Below, piece after piece: positions 27,001 through 39,000 of a stretch of DNA of 64,000 nucleotides. The DNA is from Fratercula arctica (lineage: Eukaryota > Chordata > Aves > Charadriiformes > Alcidae): contig CANTUZ010000008.1 in the NCBI GenBank assembly GCA_947846985.1, positions 43,728,817 to 43,792,816 on the forward strand, in the 5' to 3' direction. Numbering within the stretch: the stretch's first letter is position 1; the number at the start of each line of letters is the position of its first letter. Both the position numbers and the translations under genes were made by a program. The notes beneath the pieces were generated by a model, which was not told the origin of the DNA, did no database searches, and saw only the letters and a program-made list of their open reading frames with translations.

Positions 27001-28469
27001 TAACAAAAACGAATGAATCAACTTCTACATCATTATTGTTTTAAGTTAACTATGAACCACAGTCCACTTTCAGAGAGGCTACTGAATACACTTCTACCAT
27101 GCAGAACATTACAAAACCTCCTACTTGTATTTAAAATTTATTTTTCGTTGCAGAAACTGATTGCTGAGAATTATATTTTGTCCTGGAACCTTGTGTTTGG
27201 CACCTTTGCTACCGTGATGTCTAATTCAGCCCAAATCTCTGTTTGGTTCCTCTCCCTGTCCTAAGCATCCTCCTTGATTTTTCTCTCTTGGTTTAAACTC
27301 TTGCTTTTCCAGTGTGCAGGGTATTCTGCCTTATTCAGATGAACTTGATTCTATGTCTAATTCCTGCGAGAAGATTGCCTCTGGCATTCCTAGAAATAAC
27401 TGATGCTCTTGCAGTTCCTAACACTGTTCTCTGCTCCTTGAATTGACATGACATTGTAGACCTCTTTATGTGGAACTAAGTGCCTTTGTTCTGTACTGCA
27501 TTCTAGGGAACTATCAGAAGGATCTTTTCAGAGTCATCATATCCTGCCAGCATAGGTTTGAGGAATATTGTAACATCAGAGGGGAAGCGCTGTAGTAATA
27601 CATCCTTATTCTACAAGCTGGCTTGGAGGACTGTTAAAAACTGAAATGTATTTCTTGCACAGTTTAAGTACTACCATTTAACTTCACAAACAAGTTTCAC
27701 ACACTTATGTACTAGCTGTGTAACATTACAAGTAATACTCTACAGAGAATACGTGAAAAACATGAGTTTTAGTGGCCGAGGCGTAAGGGAAAAGCAGCCT
27801 CACCTCACTTCCTTTTTCTTCCTATTTTGCCTCTTTGGTAAACACAAGAAGCAGATTTTGTTTAGCGTTTGGTCACTAGCCCAGTGACTTGGGGGGGAAG
27901 GAGCATTTAATTCTAGGATTTTCCATTTAACTGCTTACAATATTTTCCCATGCTTCCCATGAAGCAAGTCCCAATTACAGTCAGACAGGCATTGCTGCAT
28001 GATTTGTTTTCCAAAACAGCAGCGCTTATTTAAAAAATGGGCATTTTCTATTGAAAAACTGCTTTAACTACATTTGCTGCATTCTCCACAGGCAGACCAA
28101 AGCCTCAGAAATAATGATTTAAGAAGTACTTAAAACTCCTAAGCTTTAGGTGAACCCAAACCTTTCTCACAGGCTTGTTAAGTACTAAAAGAAAAAGCAT
28201 CGGCACATCTCCCGTGACCGACGCCACCACAGACCCGACCGCCCTCAGCTCTCCGGGAGGAGACGAATGCCTCGCAGGGAGCTCATTTCCCACAACGAGG
28301 GAGAAGAAAGGCCGCAGTGCCCAATCCCAGGAGCGACCAGACCTGCCCGAACCCACCGTGCCACCGCGAAACCGACCGGGAAAAAACCAGAAACCACTCA
28401 ATCCCCCCCAAACCCACCCCCCTTCCGCAGCAGAAGGGACCCTTTTCTGTGCACCCCTGCGACTGCGCG

Positions 28470-28659
28470 CTGAGGCCCCGCCCCCGCGGGGCCAGCAGCC
28501 AATGGGGGCCGCTCGCGCTCAGCCAATGGCGGACGGGTTGGTACAGCAGCTGGAGAAGATTGAAGGGGACCGGACCGCACCGCACCGCACCGAACCGAAC
28601 CGAATCGAATCGAATCGAATCGAATCGGGTGGTGGTCGGCGGCGGTCGGTGGCCGGGCC
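28470..28659 (+). promoter_or_regulatory. DUSP19: DUSP19 promoter and 5' UTR
   Basis: CpG-rich region immediately before the DUSP19 start codon. A GC box GCCCCGCCCC begins at about 28475, and two CCAAT boxes lie at 28499-28503 and 28523-28527. There is no TATA box. Transcription probably starts between about 28540 and 28600, which would put the pentanucleotide repeat at 28571-28627 in or next to the 5' UTR. Confidence 0.75.
28571..28627 (+). repeat. Pentanucleotide repeat (CGCAC/CGAAC/CGAAT)n
   Basis: About eleven 5-bp units that change stepwise from CGCAC through CGAAC to CGAAT. It lies 32 bp upstream of the DUSP19 ATG, probably in the 5' UTR. The graded pattern is what slippage with successive point changes would give. 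Confidence 0.9.
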
Positions 28660-28885
28660 ATGCACTCTCTCGCCCAGGAGATCCGCAGCTTCTCCAGGGC
28701 CAATCTGCGGAAGCAGCGTACCCGCGTGACGACGCTGACCGGCCGGAGAATTATGGAGACTTGGCGCGGTGCCTGCCTGCAGGTGGAGGAGGACGAGGAG
28801 GCGGCGCCTCCTGGCGGCGGCGGCTACGTACCGGACCTCAGCGCCGACCTTCAGGTCGGCGTGGTGAAGCCCTGGTTGCTACTGG
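28660..28885 (+). CDS. DUSP19: DUSP19 coding exon 1
   Basis: Residues 1-75 plus one base of Gly76. The ATG follows GGCCGGGCC. Donor GTGAGT at 28886. The acidic, glycine-rich stretch at residues 46-56 is bird-variable. Confidence 0.94.
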
Positions 28886-31800
28886 GTGAGTGGGACCGGG
28901 GGCAGCGGCGAGAGGCCCCGGGGCGGCGGCGGCGCGCCTTGTCCTGCCTCGCCGGGGCAGGGGGCCGCGGCGGGGCCGCCGCTCGAAAGGCTGCGGTTCG
29001 TCCCGCGAAGCGAACCGGGGTGAGGGGGGGGAACACGACGGCTCCAGGAGCTTCCCGGAGCGGCGGTGCCGCCTGCCGGGAACGGGAGTTTAGCGTGGCA
29101 ACCGGCTGGCCTTGTCTGCAGGGTCGCAGGACGCCGCGCACGACCTGGAGACCATGAAGAAGCACAAGGTACTGTTACACGGAGATCAGCACGCATCGCT
29201 GATCCACGGCGCTCGCTGGTGGATTTGTGGTTTGTTGTTTTTTTTTTTTTTAAGTTGAAAAATGCTGAAATATTCTCAAGTAACTTTAAGAAAAATGATA
29301 TTGCATTTGCATGTTTAAGAGGCTGCTGCGTTTCCGGATGGATGGATGGATGCCTGTGAGCTTCACAAGAAGCTGAAATGCTTTGATGCCAGACTAATAA
29401 TGATTGTTTAGAGCTCTTTAATGGACAGATCCCCGCATTGCCATGCGCATTTCAGTTTCAGGCACTAAGCAGCGTCAGGCCACCTTGCCTTATGAGGGTT
29501 GGTGAGACAAGGAAAACAAAGCAGCAGCTCCAAGTCTGTCCCGAACTTTGGTCTTTTTTACTCTTCTCTGTTACAGTAATGGGGTGATAAGGCCTTCGGA
29601 CAGTGGTGCTCCTGCAGGACAGGGAGTGCACCAGTCTGGCATCTGGTGCCACCTAAATGTCACTTCACTGTAAGTTAAAATAACCCACAACCTGGTGATA
29701 GCCTGGGCAAAGCAAAGGTGGCAGAAGGCCAGCCGTAGTCTCACCTGCCAAAGCGCAGGTAGTTCACTCTAATATCCTTCTGCTCCAGTCCGTGGTAACT
29801 CAGTAGGAGGAACATGAAGCTGGTGGGTTAGGGCAGGCTTGAAATTTGGGGGATTGTTGGGTGGTCTGTGCTCTCATTCCTATTGCTTTCTCTTTTATTT
29901 TCCATCTGTGCACTGACGACTCCCTTTTCTGTTGAAAATCCGTACTTTAGTCTGTGTTTGGTTGAGCACAGATCTTTTCATTTCCTCTCAAAGGAAGAAA
30001 GCTGAAATTTCTCACAATATATTTTAATATGCAGTAAAATTTTGCTCACAGAAAAGCACACTATAGACAGCATATGTATGTAAAACTGAATGATGCAGTT
30101 GTGTAAGTTACAATCTGTGTATGCTTAAAGAATAATTCACCTTTGCTACTGCCGATTTTGCTTGCTGTCTTCAGAAAATGCCTTTTTCTCCCCCCCACCC
30201 CCCTTTTTTTTTTAAATTTAGGTTACTCATGTTCTAAATGTGGCATATGGAGTACAAAATGCCTTCCTTGATGACTTTACGTACAAGACTGTTTCTATTC
30301 TGGACCTCCCAGAAACTGATATTACTTCCTATTTCCCAGAATGTTTTGAGTTTATTGAGACAGCCAAGATCCAGGTAGAGTATATCAACAATTAATGCTA
30401 CTAGTTATCCTGTCTAGATTACTTATTACCCTATTTAAAATCTGAAGTAGCTTCTTTTGTCAAAAGAAACCGTGATACCAAATAAATAGTTTTGCTGTTG
30501 CCTTTTTAAATTTTCAGTAGAAAATCCAAGCAATTTCTAAGTGTTCCTAGAGACTTGGCACTACTGTTAATCCCTATTCCCTCCAGTATTTTTTTTTCAG
30601 AATGACTGTCTTGCATGTTTTAGAGAAATGCTTCTTTAATGCATTTGGAACAGTCGTTGACTTCACCCATCATAATCCCATCGTAAATCCAAGTCACTAC
30701 ATCTAACAGAGGGAAACTTTTTTACTTTCTATAATTTGTCCATCCGGGATGTTGGTTTGGATTAGCAGAAAGCCAAACAGGGCTTTTACACGTCTATGTG
30801 GTTTGTCATCAGTTGTCCACCATCCTTGTGCTTTTCCTTCATCGTCCACTGAAGATGCAACACACTGAGCTATGAATCCACATACTGTTATGTACCAGGG
30901 CTGTCAGAGAATGTGTTAGTCTTGGAGTCAACCAGGGATTTTTAACTGCTAACAAAATCCTGAAAAAGACGTGACATAGGAAATAGGGTGAAGGGACTCC
31001 TTTTGGGGTTGCTTGGCAGACCTGTCTGTAGCCAAGACCATCCCTGACTCCTGTTAGTTAAATCCAGGCTTACTGTGTAATTTAGGACCACCATTGCTTT
31101 GGTATCAAAACTATTACTTGAAAACCAAACCTTATTGCATGTTATTCCACCATATCTACCATATTCATTATTTACATAGATTGGGATAAAGGAAGATAAT
31201 TTTGCCCCAGCTATGTGTGTGTCACGCGATGTTCTTTCCTTCTCTCATCTATCATTTACAAGCTATGTGATATGCATTGTCACTTAATGACCTTTTCAAG
31301 GTTTCTAGTTACGGTTTCCACTTCATTTCCAAATGGGACTTGCCATACATAACTGCACAGCATTGCTTCCAGCCTCTGGGGTTTGTTCCAGTTAACTTTT
31401 TTGTGAGCTAAGGAGTTTTCCTGAAAAGTTTTACAGCAATATTAATAGTTTTTCTAATGGGAGAGTTGGGTAAAAGAGCAGGTAATTGATGGAATAGATG
31501 TTCTCTGGGATCATGAAGCATGTGAGTACATGGACACAGATCTCTGGGTGGTTTGAATCACTGTATTTGCTTTGTCAAAGTAGTGTTAAAAGAGCCTATG
31601 ATAAATTGTATCATGAAGTGCTCTGCTGTATAAGTAATCACAAAGAGATACTACGGTTTCATCTCCTAATGGGGGGGAGGGAGAGATGTTTGCTGGTGAG
31701 AGAGCACGATACATGAGAAATTTTTACTAGAACATGGTTAACTTGTTGAAGGAGTATGACAGTACTTAAATTTGAGAATGCAAGCAAAGCCTGCACTGGT

Positions 31801-34682
31801 CAGTAAGTCACTGCCAGCGGGTACTTGTAACAGGATTGACTTTTCTAAAACTGTAGCTGCTCAAGTCTGTAGACACCATGATACAAATTCTGATACTGAT
31901 CAGAGCTCACATTTTCTTCTAGGCTCCATGTTAGCAGGCAGGTTTTCCATGGCATGTTAGGTGACCCGTGTCAAATCATAGTGCTATGAATGAGGGATAT
32001 TTTTTAATCTTTCTGTTCAATGTCTAGTCGTAAAACCTCTAAAATCTTGTCTTTCCAGGCTCTGGGAGGAAATCTTAGTTTGTTCATTAACATCTTTCCT
32101 TACTGCTCCTTCTGTCCCTCCTAAAGAGTAAGCCCTGGCACCACTGCAAAGTGAAGTGGGTCCCTAAAGAACTACACTAGCCCATGGCTCTTCACCAAAA
32201 GCTTTAGGCTTTTTCATTTCTTTCCTCAGTGAGATTTTTTTGTCTCCATTGTGTATAACCACTGTGGAAGGTTGTTTTGTTTCTCCCTGTATAAAAAAAA
32301 AAATATGAAAAAACCAAACAACTTGGTGTTGGATCTTAAGAGGTTCTTGCAAGACCATGGACCGTTTCTGGGTAGGCAAAGGTTAGGCTATGAAGATCAT
32401 AGCAGGGATTTCTTAGTAATGAAAGATTAATTTCATACCTGCAATCTGTTTGTGTTTTTTTGTTTAGGGTTTGTTTTTTTTTTTTTTTTTTTTTAGTTTT
32501 ATTCGGTATTCGTATCTAATACAGATTTAGTTAAGAATCACATGGAAAATTCATCTTTGTATAAAGAAACAACAGGGTTTAGCAAGGAAAGATACATGTT
32601 CCCAGTACTAAATTGGGTTTAATGTGATTGCCTATGTTCATTCATGTTCAGTGATTTTTCAGGTTTGTTCCATGGACATCACTGTATAATTTCTGGCAGT
32701 GTACAACAGAACAGTCATTTAAAAAAAAAAAACAAACAAAAAAACACAAAAAAACCTTAAAAGAAATGTGAAGATGGAAAATAAAGCATGAGCTTTACAA
32801 AGAAAAAAAAAAAAGGATCACTTTTAATGCTTATTTTTTACCCTCAGTGCCACTGCTAGATAGCAATCTCAATTATGACACTACGTCTGGAAAAAAAAAC
32901 CAACATTGAATCAGTAAAAACTACTCTAGATCTACAATGGATAGTCTGCTTTGCACTCTACTGTAGTCTGTGTGATCGGGAAATGTGCCCGTGGGAACGT
33001 GAGAAAGGCAATGAAGATTACAGTTTCCAGCAGACAGTGAAAAGGAGATGTAATTCCCATTGCGCAAAAAAAAAAAAAAAAAAAAAAAAGTGGTATTGTG
33101 ATTTGTAGTGCTGGGATGCAGGAGCTTAGGTTCCCTTCTTAGCTCTGCTGTAATCTTGTGTTACCTTGAGCAAGTCATTCATCTGGTGTCAGCTTGGCAT
33201 TTCTTAAACAAGGATAGCACTCAGTTTCATACTTTTGTTTGTTGTATTATTTAAACTGGAAGATTTTTGGAGCAGGATCCATTTTCTGCTCTGAATGTTT
33301 AGTAATAATTGCAACTCCCAAGTCGGTAACATAAGTCATAACCTTCCTGGACAGGAACCCCAGTGGCTACAAGGCCTATTTTTCCTGTGGGTAAAATGCT
33401 CATTGAATAATTTGTGCTTGATAAGGGCAGACAGAGCAGGCTGTTTGTATCTAGAATATATCTCTTTAGCCTCAAATATATGAGCACGTTGTGTCATGTT
33501 TCGGTATCTTTATTCAGAATATGAAGACGCTAGGGATTTGCGTTGGGTTTTTTTGGTGAAAGTTGCATTTGACTAACGGTTTGGACTAAGGTTTTTCCAG
33601 GTCATAGTTGGGCGTACAAACACAAAGCCTGGGTGTTTCAAATGTTGCCTAAGCCACACTAACCTGTCTAGTTGTCTTTTAAGTAAGATAAAAAAATTCG
33701 TTTTAAATATAATTCAGGATGAGCCTGAATTTAACCCCCAGGAGACTTATTTGTGAATTTATGGGAGGTTCAGTAGTGTGGGATTTTGCACCTTTGTCCC
33801 CCAGTTAAGGGACCTTAGTTGGTACCAGTTGTACCAGCCGCTACAATTGTACCAACGGTGTGATGGGGAGGTAGAGATTTGTTGCAAATCACATGATATC
33901 TTTTCTGGTTTTCCTGTTCTGTGCATGATCCTCCTTACCCAGAATCTTCACTGAAGAACTCCTGAGTAGGCAATAAGTGTGCGACTGAAGCTACAAGATG
34001 TTGTAAAATCTGCTTCTGTGCCTAGCTGTTTGCTGCCTTGCTATGTTTTTAACCTGGTAACAAGACACAGTCTGTATTGCAAATAAAATAAATTTTCAAT
34101 TTTCACCCAATTAGACCAGATACATCAGTATCCCAGATGTCTGTGACTGTGGTTTTTACATGAGGGGGAGCTGCTGCAAGGTCTTGGGGAAAGGGATGGA
34201 GGAACGTGGGGTTTTTTAGTTCTAAGGTATGAATTACGTTTGAAGTATTTGATAGTAATAAAGTGGCTTTGTTTAGAAAAATATTTAATTTGGGGCTTAT
34301 ATATATATATATCTGTGTTTGTAATTACTTATATGTGCAAATATTTACTTTGAGGTCAGCAAGGAGCTTTTAATCCTAATAGATTTTATGTAAAGTTTAT
34401 AATACTTATTACAAACTACTTAATGAATATGCCAATTAATGTTTCATTTGTTTCTTGAAGGATGGTGTGGTACTGGTCCACTGTAATGCAGGAGTCTCTC
34501 GTGCAGCGGCAGTAGTCATTGGTTTTCTAATGAATTCAGAAAGACTGAGTTTTGCTAGAGCCTTTTCCATAGTGAAAAATGCAAGGCCTGCAGCTTGTCC
34601 AAATCCTGGCTTCATGGAGCAGCTTCACAAGTACCAAGAACAGAACATAAAGGCAAATGGAAGCATAAATGACCACGACTGA
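28660..34682 (+). CDS. DUSP19: DUSP19, atypical dual-specificity protein phosphatase (4 exons)
   Basis: Complete gene with coding exons 28660-28885, 29122-29168, 30222-30374 and 34461-34682, joined at GT-AG sites to give 648 nt, 215 codons plus stop (human DUSP19, as I recall, is 217). The product is a cytosolic dual-specificity phosphatase (also called SKRP1), reported to act in the JNK pathway and to bind the kinase MKK7. The N-terminus [19 protein letters not shown] and the segment [14 protein letters not shown] match the family. The catalytic loop HCNAGVSRA in exon 4 places Cys at residue 150 and Arg at 156, with the probable general acid Asp119 in exon 3 ([12 protein letters not shown]). 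No CH2/rhodanese domain precedes it, as expected for an atypical DUSP. All key residues are present, so the gene looks functional. Confidence 0.96.
29122..29168 (+). CDS. DUSP19: DUSP19 coding exon 2
   Basis: Only 47 bp, after a 236-bp intron. Completes Gly76 and encodes [15 protein letters not shown]. Acceptor CTGCAG, donor GTACTG. Matches the human segment [15 protein letters not shown]. Confidence 0.93.
29169..30221 (+). other. DUSP19: DUSP19 intron 2
   Basis: About 1 kb. Contains a short GATG tetranucleotide run near 29337-29352 and poly-T tracts; nothing else recognised. Confidence 0.8.
30222..30374 (+). CDS. DUSP19: DUSP19 coding exon 3
   Basis: Residues 92-142, phase 0 on both sides. 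Contains [11 protein letters not shown] and the general-acid loop with Asp119. Acceptor preceded by a long pyrimidine tract; donor GTAGAG. Confidence 0.94.
30375..34460 (+). other. DUSP19: DUSP19 intron 3
   Basis: About 4.1 kb, the largest intron of the gene. Holds poly-T (about 32476-32495) and poly-A (33066-33089) tracts and a MIR-like fragment just after the poly-A. No coding content was recognised; the 77-codon frame at 32875-33108 runs into the poly-A tract and is not credible. Confidence 0.8.
33095..33240 (+). repeat. MIR/CORE-SINE-like fragment
   Basis: Shows the MIR body in order: AGCTCTGCTGTAATC, then TTGTGTTACCTTGAGCAAGT, then CATTCATCT, corresponding to the consensus AGCTCTGCC, TGTGACCTTGGGCAAGTCA, CTTCATCT. 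Diverged, so old. It follows a poly-A tract, which is probably coincidental because the CORE-SINE lies downstream of it. Confidence 0.65.
34461..34682 (+). CDS. DUSP19: DUSP19 coding exon 4 (catalytic loop)
   Basis: Residues 143-215 and the TGA stop. Begins [20 protein letters not shown], with catalytic Cys150. Acceptor TTTCTTGAAG. The C-terminal tail after the phosphatase fold differs from human, as is usual for this family. Confidence 0.95.
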   Translation, partial: DGVVLVHCNAGVSRAAAVVIGFLMNSERLSFARAFSIVKNARPAACPNPGFMEQLHKYQEQNIKANGSINDHD

Positions 34683-35700
34683 TCAAAAGGGAGGAGTGAA
34701 ACAAACAATCTGTTTCGGCCATACAGTAACAGGTGTTGGATGTACTTTAATCTGTCATTTTGCACTCCCCTTTCACATGTGTGTATTAAAGTTTTTCTCT
34801 ATGTTTTTTTTTTCTGTGTCCCTCTTTCAACCCCCCTTTTTTTTTTCAGCATATAGCATATATAAAGGCTGAATGGTTCCACAGAGTTCAGAGATGATTT
34901 TGCACAGGAACAAGCTCTTCCTAGAGTGCTAATAAAAAAGATAAAGTTCAATTTTCTTTGACATATTAGAAAAAAAACAGAATGATGGCTTTTTATTGAA
35001 CCATCAGAAAATGTAGGCAATAGAGAAAGGGAATAAAATAACCAAGATAAGTTGCCACGTTCACTTTAATACTAAACCAAATCTGTGCATTCTAGTTAGT
35101 TATAAAATCTAGACAATAAAATGTTCATATAATAAAGTACCTTCATATTGGTTTTTAAATTTATATTGCAACTACAGAGGATTTTATTGAATTTTGTGGG
35201 CTAGCCAGCCATTAAATGTTTTTGGAAATTAAAAGAGATGGTCTTGAGGATGCTCAGGATGTGTAGGATGCTTTAATGCTTCATGTTTTTCTACTGTTTC
35301 TCATCAAGTAATGATTTGAAGTGCATTAACATTTTCAAAGTGCTGGAATCAGGTTATCAGGGGTTTTTTTTGTAGAGCATTTTGGTGGAAATATAAACAT
35401 TTTTTGTAACAACCTATCTCTGCCTTGCCGCTATTGCCTTTACTTTGCATTCGGTCATTTGCTGTCCTCTCACTCCTTTCCACATCCTGGATAAAGAACG
35501 GGCATCATGGGATGGGTAACTTTGACCTTCCTGAGAGATCTTGGGCTGGAATTTACTGTCTTAAGATGGACTGTTTAAAAAAAGAAAAATCTGTAAAAGA
35601 TTTTAATAGTATTTTTTTGTGGCCTTCATGCCGGTTCTAAATGGTTTGATGTATTAATATACAATAAAATAAGAACCCTGCGTTTGGATAAATTTTGTAC
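34683..35700 (+). other. DUSP19: DUSP19 3' UTR and short DUSP19-NUP35 spacer
   Basis: Candidate poly(A) signals occur at 34785 (ATTAAA), 34931, 35115, 35131 and 35663 (all AATAAA). The last is only about 315 bp before the NUP35 start codon. Which signal is used cannot be told from sequence. No other gene is seen. Confidence 0.65.
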
Positions 35701-35779
35701 TAATAAATTTTGGTCGTTGCGTTTCCGTTTCGCGTGTGGGTGAGTGCCTCCGTGTGTGCTGTCGGTCTTGGCAGCAGCG

Positions 35780-35978
35780 CCCCAGCCCCCTCCTGAGGAC
35801 ATGGCTCCGCCACCTCGGCGGCCCGGGCGAGGCCTGGGGCCGAGGCCGGGCCCCTCCCTGTGACACCGCCCGCCGCGGCGGGAGGGCGGTGCGGAAGTGA
35901 CGGCAGGAGGAAGTTCCGTCCCATTTGAAAGCGCCCGGCGCAGGTGCTGGTGTCCTCTTCCCCGCCGCCCGGGCCGAG
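35780..35978 (+). promoter_or_regulatory. NUP35: NUP35 CpG-island promoter
   Basis: GC-rich segment with an ETS site followed directly by a CRE half-site at 35892-35902 (CGGAAGTGACG) and a palindromic GGAAGTTCC at 35909-35917. No TATA box. This is typical of a housekeeping promoter such as that of a nucleoporin gene. Confidence 0.75.
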
Positions 35979-36012
35979 ATGGCTGCCTTCGCCACGGAGC
36001 CACCGCCCGGAG
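35979..36012 (+). CDS. NUP35: NUP35 coding exon 1
   Basis: [11 protein letters not shown] plus one base. Start chosen by the human N-terminus MAAFA and the CGAGATGG context; donor GTGAGC. Confidence 0.93.
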
Positions 36013-39000
36013 GTGAGCGGGGCTGCCGCCGTAGCCCGCCCCCTTCGCTCCGCTTCTGCCGTTCGGGGCCGCTCCCGCTGGCCGTTGGGCCGCACGCGGG
36101 GCTTTTGGGCGGCGCGAGGCGCCTCGGAGGCGGCGGTTGCCCGGCCGAGGTCGCCCGGCGCTGCCCGTGCTCCACGGTCCCGCTGAGGGGGTCCGCGGCT
36201 GGCCCCCTGCTCTGGGCGTGGTGGGGGGAAGGTGCTGGTGGAGTCCGGGCGCCGCCAAGCTGAAATGGGATGATGCGAGACGGTGCCAGGATGAGCGCCT
36301 TCCTCTGGGGTAAAGCGAAAGGGGGCGTGGGGTTGAACTGAGCAGCTAGGCCTCCGTGATATGAGCTCCGTCCCTGAAGCACTTCGAAACCATGGGGCGG
36401 CTCAGGGATGCGGCCTTGGCGTGATTGCATTTGCATCAGAAACACCTTTGGAATAACCCAAACCCCATAATTACCCTCAAAACCAGAAATCCAGCCATAA
36501 CCAAAGCCATGTGTTTTAACAATGAAGTGTCGGCGTGGCAGTTCTTGTAGTTGCAAAAAAATGCAAGATGGTGATAGGCCTCACTGGGAAAATTGCTAGA
36601 ACCATCTTAGTCAGTTACTGGATACTGTTTTATGCTTCTTTAATAGAACGAACGTTTAAGCTATGGAAAAGTCTAGACCACTTGTCTTCCGTGTTTTTAA
36701 ATTGTTTTTTTCATTAACACAGGAGCTGAGCCAATGACACTTGGTTCCCCAACATCTCCAAAACCGGGAGCTAGTGCTCAGTTTCTTCCTGGATTCTTGA
36801 TGGGCGATTTACCTGCACCAGTGACCCCACAACCACGTGCTTTAAGCGGCACTTCAGTTGGTGTGACGGAAATGAGGTCTCCACTACTTGCAGGTAAGAA
36901 TTTGTCTGACTCTTACAAGCCGCTGAGGGAAATATTTATGCAATTGAAAATAATCATGTGAATTTCACCTGATTGTTTTTAAAAGGGTTTATTACAGCCT
37001 CAGGGTATCAACTCCAGAAAAGAGGGAACCAGTAAGATACTAACACAGGCCTCCCAAAAGGGGTGGTTAAGTATGTCACTGGAACTGGAAACCTTTCTGG
37101 GAGGAGAGTGCTGTGTAGAATACACTGTAACAGTTCTTGGATGTCTTTGGGGTTTTTTGTTTCTTTTGGTTGTTTTTTTTTTCCCCTTGGGGTGAACACA
37201 CAAAATGTTCAGAGATATGCCAAGGTCTTTCAGTCAGTTTAATTCTCTGTTCTACTGGAAGTCACAGAGTTTATAAAATGGGAGAGCAGCTGGCTTAACT
37301 TCATCCTGTTTAAATGCTCTCCCTGCTGAGAAGAGCTTACGTTTTCATTTAATATGAAATTACATGGGAAGGAAAGGAATTTGGACAGTGTGAATGTGAC
37401 AGCATGCGCAACGTCTGTGTGCCGTTTGGTATGGTTCTTTAGCATATAGAATGTCTTGAGTCTTAAAAACCTTGCTTTTGCATCTCTGCTAGAGGGGAGA
37501 CAGTCTCTGAAACAATTAAAATACACTGTCAACCAGCCTTAAAATAGGAAGACTTAGCTATGCTCAGAACTTCTTAAAAAGGACAAGTGCATGTGATAGT
37601 GACTATACTGGGTTACTAAGAGGTCTAAAAGTTTTAGATGATACTTGTGTAAGGAAGCAGGTTCTGACACCTGTGCGATATTCTTACATAGAACATTCCA
37701 ACCTGAAGAGTTTGGTAGGCCGGATGGTTTTGCAAACCCCCAGTGAAAGAATCAACAGTCTTTCCTGGCCAAAATTCCTGGTGAATTTTCAAGAACAAGT
37801 AGCAGCAGAGTAAAATTCCAAGACTTCTCAGGCTCTTCATTTGTTCCTTTTGGTTGCAGGAGGATCTCCCCCACAACCAGTAGTCCCTACACATAAAGAT
37901 AAAAGTGGTGCTCCACCAGTTAGAAGCCTATATGATGAATTATCTAGTCCTGGACTTGGATCAACGCCTCTAGGCTCAAGAATACCAGTAAGTGGCTTAG
38001 ATACCAGCCTGCTCGTAGTAGAAGATGTGAGGTAGTTGACTGCTTCAGTGAATTCTTTTAACTCAGTTGTATCAACTGCTGTAGCAGAATGCCTGGTGGG
38101 TTCTTCAGCTCATGCTGTTGGGTAGTCTGATTGCTTGGTGTGCCTGTTCCTGCATGGCCCGAATGCGAGCTGCAGTGGTGGAGCTGTCTCCTATTGGTTT
38201 TGAGTTTCAGTACGGTAGAGAATGACAAATGCAAATCCTGCCTCTCCTGTGCTTTGTCCGTGACAAATGCAGACTTGTTGCAGCGTTTCACCTTCTTGTA
38301 AATGCATTGGGCTCCTGATTGCCAGAAGGGTCCAAATATGTGTTATCTTTTCTTTTCGTGGGCACTAGAGGCATTTACTGAACTAGGAGGAATTTCACGC
38401 TGAGTGAAATATCTCACCAAAAGTTGGGCCAGGAGGTGGGGTTGATGTGGAAAGAGTAACAGTAAAATTTCTAGAAGGTCATTCTAACAGTAAGCTCCGT
38501 TACCTACTTCAACTGAGCAGTCAAGTGTTAGTTCTTTTTTGGTGAACATGATCCTATTGATACAAGGAGGAGGCCTCACTGAATGAGCAGTCTTTTTTCT
38601 GTGTGTTGCCTTCTGAAAAGTTTATTCTGCAAGTTTGAGTTCTCTGGGAAGGACAGAACCCAACTGTCCTAAAGGACTGGCTATTTAAAAAACCCCGATA
38701 ATAATGAGCAGCTATCAGAAGGCATGTTGCTAGGCCTACTGGTGCTCCAGTTTGTTTGATATTGTATCTACAAAATGCCATGGTTCAGGCTAAAAACGTA
38801 CTGAAATAGTTTTGGATGTTGAAATCCTTCTATGTTAAAAAGAAATAACTCCTTCAGTGCAGTTGCACTAAGTTGTTGAGAGGAAAAGGAACTGAGTGCT
38901 GAGGCTTCCAAGTGGGGATGATGCTCTCATGATTTCTAAGCCTTTTAGACAGTGAAAATCAGATGCTGGTGACTTGTGATCCTGTCATCCTTTCCATCGG

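Larger units (their letters stand above)
15850..28430. other. Intergenic region between NCKAP1 and DUSP19
   Basis: About 12.6 kb of AT-rich DNA between two divergently transcribed genes. Apart from the old repeat remnants and microsatellites listed separately I see no supported gene. The longest frames (for example 18701-19150 plus, starting at GTG, and 19619-19882 minus) have no recognisable domain, no convincing splice context and no family resemblance. The spacing is too large for a classical bidirectional promoter. Confidence 0.7.

Noticed and set aside
28175..28889. Plus-strand frames of 184 and 190 codons over the DUSP19 promoter
   Set aside because: Different frame from DUSP19, GC-rich and crossing the promoter and pentanucleotide repeat; no family resemblance.
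32875..33108. 77-codon frame ending in poly-lysine before a poly-A tract, resembling a retrocopy tail
   Set aside because: The lysines are the A-tract itself; no parent gene recognised, and the sequence after the A-tract is an unrelated MIR-like fragment.
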